From Arsukibacterium sp. UBA5043 (lineage in GTDB: Bacteria; Pseudomonadota; Gammaproteobacteria; Enterobacterales; Alteromonadaceae): DNA of 54,277 nt. Location: the NCBI GenBank assembly GCA_002415085.1, contig DIBV01000018.1, positions 1 to 54,277 of the forward strand. Reading direction: 5' to 3'. The notes under the pieces are model-generated. The model saw nothing but the letters and a program-made list of their open reading frames with translations, did no database searches and was not told the DNA's origin. Shown here one piece after another: positions 48,530 through 54,277 of this stretch. How positions within the stretch are numbered: the first letter of the stretch is position 1; every line of letters begins with the position of its first letter. The translations under genes and the position numbers were made by a program.

Positions 48530-48859
48530 TTAGCGTTTAAACGTTGAAACCCATGGGTACTTTCCGGTAATCACCAGGCCTAACCACAGCAAACACTCTG
48601 CCAGGAAAACTTTTCCGCCATGCGCGTTCATAAACTGCATTGAGGCTTGCTGTCCTGCAACGGCACCTGCATTATAAGAATCACTAATCGTCTTTCCCGG
48701 CGCAACTTCTGCACCAGCCATACCACCGATAACCCCACCAACAATCATGTGCACTATCAGCACGGTTACTATAAACCAAAATATTGCTGCAATTACCCTG
48801 ACAACCATACTACGTTTAACGCCGACCGGTTCTTTGTCGCTTAATGTTACTGAATCCAT
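48530..48859 (-). CDS. Small membrane protein, unknown (109 aa)
   Basis: Two membrane helices are likely, at residues ~20-46 (AAIFWFIVTVLIVHMIVGGV) and ~80-98. The ATG at 48859 is preferred; a GTG at 48868 lacks a well-spaced ribosome site. The loop between the helices is rich in Gly and Ala (GMAGAEVAPGKTISDSYNAG). The function is unknown. Confidence 0.6.
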   Translation of the reverse strand: MDSVTLSDKEPVGVKRSMVVRVIAAIFWFIVTVLIVHMIVGGVIGGMAGAEVAPGKTISDSYNAGAVAGQQASMQFMNAHGGKVFLAECLLWLGLVITGKYPWVSTFKR

Positions 48860-48963
48860 TTTTAACACGCCTTGTTTGGTTTAACTACGTGACGATTTTT
48901 TAGAAAGCTCAATTTACCACGCCACATGGCTACCCTGGCTGCAAGTAAGCAGCAGGCCAGCTT

Positions 48964-49149
48964 TTATTGTGCTTGTGGTTTGTCCAGAACAGCCAGCAAA
49001 AATGTTGCTATTGGCCCCAGAAAGAATGAAATGAAAAACCAGAGCAGTCCGCTTCTGTTCTTACCCTGTGCCAGGACACAGTTTATGAGGGCTAACGTTC
49101 CTAAGCCAACAAAAAATTGACCTCCAAATTGGATTATATTGTTTTCCAT
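48964..49149 (-). CDS. Small membrane protein, unknown (61 aa)
   Basis: GGAGAAATT precedes the ATG, so translation is likely. Two helices (FFVGLGTLALINCVLA and LLWFFISFFLGPIATFLLAVL) flank a short basic loop. It is similar in plan to small membrane proteins annotated as hypothetical in marine gammaproteobacteria. The function is unknown. Confidence 0.6.
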   Translation of the reverse strand: MENNIIQFGGQFFVGLGTLALINCVLAQGKNRSGLLWFFISFFLGPIATFLLAVLDKPQAQ

Positions 49150-49412
49150 AATTTCTCCATGTTGTTTTTATAACAATACCTTAAGCTCCGACGCTACAAC
49201 TTATTCAACAGGTCGATGGCTGCAAGTTGCGCTCAGAATATCGTGTATATTTTATTGCAACCTGAGTGTATTGTTGCAGCTGATTGTAAATCAAGTGTTT
49301 TATTGCTGCATTGCCGCGTAATCTGAACCTGAATATCTTGTTGCTTGCTTGCCGAAGGCCAAACCAAACTAAAGCAGAATACATAATGCAATTAAAGAAC
49401 TGAGCAGAACGG
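49150..49412. other. AT-rich intergenic stretch, no gene seen
   Basis: The region upstream of the 61-aa membrane protein has short frames only. It holds TATATTTTATTGC-like AT tracts that could be promoters. The repeat beginning at 49413 marks its right edge. Confidence 0.35.
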
Positions 49413-49450
49413 CCGCCTGAGCAGCGAGCAACCTATTGTTACCCGAGCCG
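49413..49450 (-). repeat. Repeat copy 1 downstream of the DUF3224 gene
   Basis: This 38-base element aligns with 49905-49937 on the other side of the gene. Shared blocks are CGGCTCG, AACAA and an 18-base end matching at 15 positions and finishing AGGCGG (minus strand). It may be a cassette-type recombination site or another dispersed repeat. Confidence 0.45.
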
Positions 49451-49475
49451 TAACGCGGCGCTCTGGTGGTGTTTG

Positions 49476-49874
49476 TCAGGCATCAATAGTAAGTTGGTAC
49501 TTTGCTTGTCCATTTTCACCAGACTTAAAACAGCCTTTGCCAGAGATCCCTGTCAGCCCCTCTTTCCCGGATTTTGGTACAATGTTAAAATTGCTAGTCG
49601 CAACTCCTGCCTCAAATTTGCCGGTATGCTGAAGAACAAAACTGCCCGTTTTACCGTTAATTGTGCCTGAAAATGTCTCAAACCCAACAAAGATGGCAGC
49701 CCCATCAGTTTGATATGACATTAAGTATTGAATGTCACTTGAACCTTCTAAATCACCACTGTAGCGCTGGTTGATTATCGCCTGGCTTTGTTTTGAACCA
49801 TCGTCATTTTCCAAGTAAGGTTTCTCATCCCACCCAGCAATTTGAAATACTCCGTTTAACGTCATTGTCATCAT
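49476..49874 (-). CDS. DUF3224 family protein (132 aa)
   Basis: A small soluble beta-rich protein without a signal peptide. SGDLEGSSDIQYLMSY, GFETFSGTINGKTGSFVLQHTG and SGKGCFKSGENGQAKYQLTI match DUF3224, a lipocalin-like small barrel of unknown function. ATGs at 49874 and 49871 are both possible after AAGGA. It is flanked by two copies of a ~35-base repeat, which suggests it travels as a unit. Confidence 0.8.
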   Translation of the reverse strand: MMTMTLNGVFQIAGWDEKPYLENDDGSKQSQAIINQRYSGDLEGSSDIQYLMSYQTDGAAIFVGFETFSGTINGKTGSFVLQHTGKFEAGVATSNFNIVPKSGKEGLTGISGKGCFKSGENGQAKYQLTIDA

Positions 49875-49904
49875 ATTTTCCTTATACTATTAAATATTGA
49901 CTTA

Positions 49905-49937
49905 CCGCCTAAACAGCGGGCAGCTTGTTGCGAGCCG
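49905..49937 (-). repeat. Repeat copy 2 upstream of the DUF3224 gene
   Basis: This element matches copy 1 (49413-49450) in the same orientation, with CGGCTCG, AACAA and the ending AGGCGG. It lies ~30 bases before the DUF3224 start and 43 bases after the stop of the GNAT remnant. Confidence 0.45.
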
Positions 49938-49979
49938 AGCGACCAACGGGCGCGTTTTTGATAGCGATTATATTTTTTG

Positions 49980-50190
49980 TCAGGAGATGGCACGGCTCAT
50001 GTAGTAAAACCGTTCATCTTCCGTGGTTACAGCAAACCCTTGTCGCTCATACAAATGAACGGCCGGGCTATTTTTAAATACTCTGAGCTTCATCCCAATC
50101 TACAGAGTGTTGTGCATAATATGACCGCATATTCGATAGAGTAAAATTTGCTGCTTTTGCTAAATCCTTAGCGGGTCTAAATATCACCAC
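49980..50190 (-). pseudogene. GNAT acetyltransferase remnant with internal deletion
   Basis: Two fragments of one GNAT enzyme are visible in different frames. The N-terminal piece (from ~50190) reads VIFRPAKDLAKAANFTLSN and MRSYYAQHSVDWDE and ends at a TAA at 50074. The C-terminal piece (50093-49980) reads MKLRVFKNSPAVHLYERQGF and then AVTTEDERFYYMSRAIS before TGA. A normal enzyme of this kind has ~150 residues; only about 67 remain, so the acetyl-CoA-binding middle is lost and the join near 50080-50099 is out of frame. It cannot make a working enzyme. Confidence 0.8.
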
Positions 50191-50203
50191 CGTTCTCGTC
50201 TTC

Positions 50204-50236
50204 GAATGCCGTCCCCTTGACTGGCATTGTTATCTA
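50204..50236 (-). repeat. Possible attC half-site before the GNAT remnant
   Basis: On the minus strand GATAACAATGCCAGTCAAGG is followed by GGACGGCATTCG; AATGCC and GGCATT form a stem. The left end resembles a cassette R'' box (ATAACAA), but no clear GTTRRRY end follows, so it would be a decayed or partial site. Confidence 0.35.
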
Positions 50237-50269
50237 TATTGGTACCTCACAATTTCTCAAACTATTGCA

Positions 50270-51082
50270 TTACTCATTTAAATTCCTAACTTTAAAGATA
50301 TATCGAATTGGGTCTAAATTCATCAGCTGTTGCTTTTCACGTCGCCTTTTTCTTAAGTGAAATCCAACATTTGCTAAAGTGGCGCTAGCGCCCAGCAGAA
50401 TAGCAGAACTTATTGGCGCCCCAAAAATGGTCGACGCAAAACCGGCGAGTGCCGCTGAATTTTTATGCGAAAGAATAAGCTCGATAGAAGTCTCAAACGT
50501 ATCCATACCCCATTTTTTCACCGCTGCCTCATGGTTTTCTATTCGCTTGAAAAGTTGATCTTCAACATATGAAAATGGCTTGTTATTATAATCTGCAAAA
50601 ACCATATTTCTAAGATCCTTTAGACTAGCCATAGCTGCAGGATCTTCTCTCAATGCAATTATTTTCTGCCATGTTAAATTTTCTACATCTACCAAACGCA
50701 TTGAAGTTAAAAGTAAAGAAGGACTTTCTTCAGGCTCATATTTTGGATTAATCGTAGTTTCACCAATCGAATGAACAGAGTCTTTAAACGCTTTCTCGAC
50801 AATGCCTTCGTGCATAATTTCTATTAAGATTGTAGTCAGAGCATCGGTTATATAACCAGACGTAGCAACAAATGGATTACTAGAAAAGTACTCTTTTCTG
50901 TCTAATACAGATCTTTTACCCATTAGTGATTGTAACAACAACTCACAATTAACATCCTGCTGATCATGCAATAGTGAAATTTCGTGCCACAAATTTGTGC
51001 TTGATGGACACACCACATCAAAATATAGAGCAGACTGCTTAAGATCGCTGTGGCAGAGAGCTATTGATCTGTCTCTTCTCAT
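50270..51082 (-). CDS. Hypothetical protein with C-terminal hydrophobic region (270 aa)
   Basis: GGAGG lies upstream of the ATG. The N-terminal ~210 residues are soluble and helical (DALTTILIEIMHEGIVEKAF, LKDLRNMVFADYNNKPFSYV). A Gly/Ala-rich hydrophobic stretch (residues ~215-245) and a very basic tail (LRKRRREKQQ) follow, so it may touch the membrane. Base composition is visibly more AT-rich than the conserved genes to the left, consistent with transfer. It lies between an attC-like site and a GNAT remnant. No family is recognised. Confidence 0.6.
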   Translation of the reverse strand: MRRDRSIALCHSDLKQSALYFDVVCPSSTNLWHEISLLHDQQDVNCELLLQSLMGKRSVLDRKEYFSSNPFVATSGYITDALTTILIEIMHEGIVEKAFKDSVHSIGETTINPKYEPEESPSLLLTSMRLVDVENLTWQKIIALREDPAAMASLKDLRNMVFADYNNKPFSYVEDQLFKRIENHEAAVKKWGMDTFETSIELILSHKNSAALAGFASTIFGAPISSAILLGASATLANVGFHLRKRRREKQQLMNLDPIRYIFKVRNLNE

Positions 51083-51119
51083 TACCGGCCTCCAAGCAGG
51101 ACTCTATCCCGTATATTCA

Positions 51120-51173
51120 CATAATGCTTCAGTCAGCCGACGTTTCAGCGGTCGGCTGCATTGATTTGTTAGC
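51120..51173 (-). repeat. attC-like site A, overlapping the end of the serine hydrolase gene
   Basis: Read on the minus strand it starts CTAACAA, has an imperfect palindrome (AGCCGAC paired with GTCGGCT) and ends GCATTATG. The 27-base core matches site B at 25 positions. The orientation (gene, CTAACAA box, palindrome) is that of an integron cassette. The right-hand box is a poor match to GTTRRRY. Confidence 0.55.
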
Positions 51174-52202
51174 TTTTAAATTTGCCGTTTTAATTTCTTC
51201 CGAAGTTGAAACCTTAAGTTCGTTCAGAAGTTTGTATAACGTCGATTTGTTACCATCACTCGACATTAAAATAAATATATTTCCGGAGATGAAATCATGG
51301 TATTTAATCGTGTGGTGGCTGGGATTTGAACCATCATGTTCCCAGGAAACCAGAGAACCATTGTCATCGACCAAGAATTTGCCAAAATCAAAGTAAGCTC
51401 TGTTCGTCTGCCCCGACAAACTATCACCAGGCAATGCCTGTTTCAATTGATCTGTACTTAGCAATGAACCATTCCACAAAGCATTTTCAAACTTAAACAA
51501 GTCCAGCGGCGTTACATAAATCGTTAATCCAGTAATATTTGTAGGATAATCACCTGATACCACACCTCTTCTGTATGTTTCATCATCTTTAGTTTGGTGA
51601 AAAGCGCCCGTCATGTCCGCAACATTGAAAATAGTATCAGCGACATATTTTGCATAACGCTGTCCAGTGATACTTTCGACTATCAGCGCACGAACCACGA
51701 CATTAAAATTTGTATACTTGTAGCCAGTTCCAGGTTCAAAAGCCAATGTTCCCTGCTGGATCTGCTGAATAGCATCGGCAGTATTAATCCCCCTTTTCCA
51801 CTGCACATCCGGCAAACCAGAAGTATGAGTGAGTATATGCTGTATCGTTATGTTATTAGCCCATGCAGGCAATCCATCGACGTATTTTGTGATGTTGTCC
51901 TGATACTTCAGTTTGTTTTTTGCAGCAAGTTGCATGATAGAAACCGTTGTAAATTCTTTTCCGACAGAACCCGGACTGAATAAGTGACTACCGGTAAGTG
52001 GGATTGTTTTTGCCGTATCGGCATAGCCAACACTTTTCTGCAAAAAAATCTGCTCTCCACGCCCAACAATTATCGTGCCGTTGAAACCTGTTTCCGCAAC
52101 AGTTCTTTTAATATTATCCCAGTAGTCGATACTCGGGGCTTCTTTTGCACATACGGGTAAAATTAGAAAAACAACATTTAACAACAGTAAAAATAATTTC
52201 AT
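51129..52202 (-). CDS. Serine hydrolase, class C beta-lactamase-like (357 aa)
   Basis: A signal peptide (residues 1-19, ending PVCA) is followed by a beta-lactamase/transpeptidase fold with S79-V-G-K82 (SxxK), Y163-T-N165 (YxN), HTSGLPD and a C-terminal HDG in place of KTG. The family includes esterases, D-aminopeptidases and penicillin-binding relatives; resistance cannot be inferred. The last residues (NKSMQPTAETSAD) are encoded by the attC-like site A. A ribosome site (AAAGGA) sits directly after site B. The gene therefore looks like a mobile cassette. Confidence 0.82.
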   Translation of the reverse strand: MKLFLLLLNVVFLILPVCAKEAPSIDYWDNIKRTVAETGFNGTIIVGRGEQIFLQKSVGYADTAKTIPLTGSHLFSPGSVGKEFTTVSIMQLAAKNKLKYQDNITKYVDGLPAWANNITIQHILTHTSGLPDVQWKRGINTADAIQQIQQGTLAFEPGTGYKYTNFNVVVRALIVESITGQRYAKYVADTIFNVADMTGAFHQTKDDETYRRGVVSGDYPTNITGLTIYVTPLDLFKFENALWNGSLLSTDQLKQALPGDSLSGQTNRAYFDFGKFLVDDNGSLVSWEHDGSNPSHHTIKYHDFISGNIFILMSSDGNKSTLYKLLNELKVSTSEEIKTANLKANKSMQPTAETSAD

Positions 52203-52220
52203 AGTAAATCCTTTTTATCA

Positions 52221-52275
52221 GCTAACGGTATAGTCAGCCGACGTGTCAGCAGTCGGCTTTACTGAGTTGTCAGGT
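52221..52275 (-). repeat. attC-like site B, upstream of the serine hydrolase gene
   Basis: On the minus strand the site reads CTGACAAC, then AGCCGAC paired with GTCGGCT, and ends CGTTAGC, a close match to the GTTRRRY recombination box. Only 18 bases separate the box from the serine hydrolase ATG, with the ribosome site in between, as in integron cassettes. Confidence 0.6.
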
Positions 52276-52341
52276 GCTATTTTACAATACATTTCCAATA
52301 GCAGAGATTGCCCCCTGTGCTTAGTTCACGAGGGGTATGGT

Positions 52342-53226
52342 CTAATCTATCACTTTTTCATGTTCTGTTTGAGAACGAAGCACTTCAAGAAACGCCTGTA
52401 CCTTGATGCTGCGATGAAGGTCGCGATGGGTAACCAGCCAGTGCTGCACCTCCCAGTCTTTGAGCGGCGGGAATAACTCCACCAGTTGAGCGTGTTTCTT
52501 AGCTTCATGTTGAAACATGAAACCTATCCCTAATGCATCAAGCAAGGCCTGTTTAATCACCTGACCATCGTTACTTTTTAGCGCAATATCTCTCTCCCTG
52601 ATGTGACTCAATATCCATTTGTGTATGGGCACCCGAGGAACCAGGTCAGCAAAGCTGATAAATTTATGGCCCTCTAAATTGCCGGGCTCTGTTGGGTGTC
52701 CGTACCGCGCAAGATAATCCGTGTGTGCAAAGAGTGAAATCCGGTGAGTTGCGAAAGGGATAACGACATTGTCGGGCAAATCTGGCTTTGGGCCTGTGCG
52801 CACGGCGACATGCGCCTCACCAAATTCGAGGCGGAAGAGTTTTTCACTGGTTAAGTATTGCACCTGAACGGCGGGATGCAGCTCCTGGTAAGTTTTTAAG
52901 ATAGGTATCAAGACAGATGCCAGCGGTGCCAGCGAAGTGATGATGAACTCACCGGATAAGGGTTCCGTTTTTTGCTTCAGTCTGGCGACCAGTTGGCCAA
53001 TGTGGTCTTCGGTAGCACTGACTACCTGCATCAAATCTTTGCCTGCCTCGGTCGGAATATAACCTCGCGCATGGCGTTGAAACAGGTTTACCCCGAGCTC
53101 CTCCTCCAACGCATCAATATGTCGTAAGACTGTAGCTCGATGCACCCCTAGTTCGTGCGCAGTAGCACTTATAGTGCCCAATTTGGCCAAGTAATGGGCC
53201 GTTCTAACGATTTGCCATCTGTCCAT
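52342..53226 (-). CDS. LysR-family transcriptional regulator (294 aa)
   Basis: An N-terminal winged helix-turn-helix (GTISATAHELGVHRATVLRH, ALEEELGVNLFQRHARGY) is followed by a periplasmic-binding-protein-like effector domain (GEFIITSLAPLASVLIPILK, VAVRTGPKPDLPDNVV). The length is normal. It is divergent from the DoxX gene across 239 bases, so it is likely to regulate itself and DoxX. The effector is unknown. Confidence 0.88.
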   Translation of the reverse strand: MDRWQIVRTAHYLAKLGTISATAHELGVHRATVLRHIDALEEELGVNLFQRHARGYIPTEAGKDLMQVVSATEDHIGQLVARLKQKTEPLSGEFIITSLAPLASVLIPILKTYQELHPAVQVQYLTSEKLFRLEFGEAHVAVRTGPKPDLPDNVVIPFATHRISLFAHTDYLARYGHPTEPGNLEGHKFISFADLVPRVPIHKWILSHIRERDIALKSNDGQVIKQALLDALGIGFMFQHEAKKHAQLVELFPPLKDWEVQHWLVTHRDLHRSIKVQAFLEVLRSQTEHEKVID

Positions 53227-53254
53227 ATGTACGTCGCATTTCTGCGCATCTTGC

Positions 53255-53268
53255 GAGCGAAATCGCTC
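53255..53268. promoter_or_regulatory. Palindrome in the LysR/DoxX divergent region
   Basis: GAGCGA-AA-TCGCTC is a perfect 6-base inverted repeat 28 bases upstream of the LysR start. It could be a regulator-binding site, though it lacks the usual T-N11-A pattern of LysR boxes. Confidence 0.35.
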
Positions 53269-53465
53269 ATTGATGCAATTTTATAGCAGTATTAACCTTG
53301 TTGTCATCCTGAACAAACCAATGTGAGCTGATTTAGATATGAAAATTTCGATGTTGGATCCGGACAACTGCTTAATCCTGAGCACCGTTTAACGCTCAAT
53401 GAAACGCCCTATAAACGATTAATAAACGAATCGATCGCACCTTGATCCCAATCTGGAGATAGACA

Positions 53466-53852
53466 ATGAACGACAAAATTAAACATTACGGCCTGATCCT
53501 TATCAGAGTCATCCTTGCGTTTGCCTTTTTTGCTGCTGGTAGCGCCAAATTAGCCGGCGTCGACATGATGGTTGCTACTTACGACACTATTGGTGTCGGG
53601 CAGTGGTTCCGCTACCTGACGGGCATTATCGAAATCAGTTCGGCTGTTCTTTTGTTTGCACCAGGAAAGCAAGCCTACGGTGCTGCGTTACTCGTTTGCA
53701 CGATGATCGGCGCGGTGCTTGCGCACCTTTTCTTGCTCGGCCCAGGTTCATTCCCAGCCATCTTTCTGGGGGCGTTGTCTGGAGTGGTTTTGTTTGCTTA
53801 CCGAAGCCAATTATCCGGGCTACGCCAACGTCGGGTTCGCCAAGCTCAATAG
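53466..53852 (+). CDS. DoxX-family membrane protein (128 aa)
   Basis: Four membrane helices are visible (residues ~8-25, 45-65, 70-88, 95-112). The family features are the first helix ending AFFAAGSAKLAG, YLTGIIEISSAVLLFAPG and GAALLVCTMIGAVLAHLF. DoxX-like proteins take part in redox or stress responses in the membrane, but roles vary. GGAG precedes the ATG. The divergent LysR gene is its likely regulator. Confidence 0.85.
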   Translation: MNDKIKHYGLILIRVILAFAFFAAGSAKLAGVDMMVATYDTIGVGQWFRYLTGIIEISSAVLLFAPGKQAYGAALLVCTMIGAVLAHLFLLGPGSFPAIFLGALSGVVLFAYRSQLSGLRQRRVRQAQ

Positions 53853-53889
53853 GCGCCGTTGCATTTAAAGTCACACATGAGAATGACAG

Positions 53890-54135
53890 ATGAAAAAATC
53901 ACAATATAGCCTGCTTAAAGTTTCTGCTGTCCTCTGAGTGAGCTGGGACTTGGTACACATGCTGGCGGCAGTCATGACAATTTCACAGGAAACTGCCGGA
54001 GCCGTCGCTGGCTATTTCCTGTTTATGGATCTTGGTGGTTTTGTCAATTTTGTCCCAGGCACTATTATGCGCCTGGTCTCAGCCAGTGCGATTCTGTTGA
54101 GCGGATGGGTATGGTTAAGCAATCGTAACGACTGA
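53890..54135 (+). pseudogene. Small membrane ORF interrupted by an in-frame TGA
   Basis: From the ATG at 53890 the frame reads MKKSQYSLLKVSAVL, meets TGA at 53935-53937, and continues without further stops as VSWDLVHMLAAVMTISQETA and onward to 54135. The two parts make one continuous membrane segment if the TGA is read through or was originally TGG. A GTG directly after the stop could start a shorter 65-residue protein with two helices. No family is recognised. A nonsense mutation is the simplest reading. Confidence 0.5.
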
Positions 54136-54277
54136 ATTTGGCTACGGATTCAACCGATCGATGCAACACATTGCTGACATTGGTCGTTTTTCATGCCTAA
54201 CGCAAAGCACATGGGCGGAAAAACACGTTAGCGTTTGACGTCCCAGCAGCAGTATGTCACCGGCAATGTAAAACTGA
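54136..54277. other. Right-hand end of the window, nothing recognised
   Basis: These 142 bases contain no convincing frame, terminator or repeat. The next gene is presumably outside the window. Confidence 0.4.

Noticed and set aside
51129-52202. Calling the serine hydrolase a resistance beta-lactamase
   Set aside because: SxxK and YxN are shared by esterases and peptidases, and the third motif is HDG rather than KTG; sequence alone does not support resistance.
48900-52300. A transposon or insertion sequence in the accessory stretch
   Set aside because: No transposase frame, terminal inverted repeat pair or target duplication is visible; the repeats are short internal palindromes instead.
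53935-53937. TGA as a selenocysteine codon
   Set aside because: No SECIS-like hairpin is evident after the TGA, and the protein is a plain membrane segment with no selenoprotein resemblance.

Overview
The window is chromosomal DNA of a Gammaproteobacterium. Conserved blocks such as ftsB-ispD-ispF-truD-surE-pcm-DUF368-nlpD-rpoS, pncC-recA beside a divergent mutS, and pyrG-eno fit the Alteromonadales/Chromatiaceae side of the class. Protein style suggests a Rheinheimera, Alishewanella or Arsukibacterium relative; that placement is inference. I see no rRNA, tRNA, CRISPR array or transposase.

Layout. 1-4,250: a ParD-like antitoxin, an orphan lipoprotein, a small HELVH metalloprotease-like protein, a small outer-membrane-type protein, an ApbE flavin transferase and an SBP_bac_3 periplasmic protein. 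4,269-24,301: one minus-strand run of 18 tightly packed or overlapping genes, almost all predicted to be exported. It encodes a c-type-heme lipoprotein related to hydrazine synthase alpha, an SH3 protein, two outer-membrane-type proteins (one is DUF3570), a TlpA thioredoxin, a tiny DUF4266 lipoprotein ending in a Gly/Cys tail, three TPR or helical-repeat proteins, an ExbB/ExbD/ExbD motor, a TonB/AgmX-like protein, two further heme proteins (one with a LamG domain) and a Tat-exported DUF1501 protein. This looks like a motor-driven trans-envelope complex with a surface redox or binding module, and I recognise no described system with this composition.

24,571-44,588: housekeeping genes. recA has a LexA box and terminator, followed by pncC, mutS overlapping a BenE transporter, an M14 carboxypeptidase, the rpoS/nlpD to ftsB cluster, eno and pyrG. 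nlpD seems to start at ATT. 44,767-48,392: a DUF5916 outer-membrane protein, a YihY/BrkB protein and small membrane proteins.

48,500-52,300: an accessory stretch, partly AT-rich, of single small genes separated by imperfect palindromes. Two attC-like sites flank a serine hydrolase, a different repeat pair flanks a DUF3224 gene, and an internally deleted GNAT acetyltransferase lies between. This looks like a decayed integron-cassette-like array. 52,342-54,277: a LysR regulator divergent from a DoxX gene, followed by a small membrane ORF interrupted by an in-frame TGA.

The big operon supplies its own thioredoxin (useful for reducing heme-binding CxxCH cysteines), its own energising motor and its own outer-membrane parts. 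Energy from the proton gradient would be passed by the TonB/AgmX-like protein through TPR scaffolds to the outer membrane, where the heme, LamG and DUF1501 proteins would act on an unknown substrate. This model is inference from gene content only.
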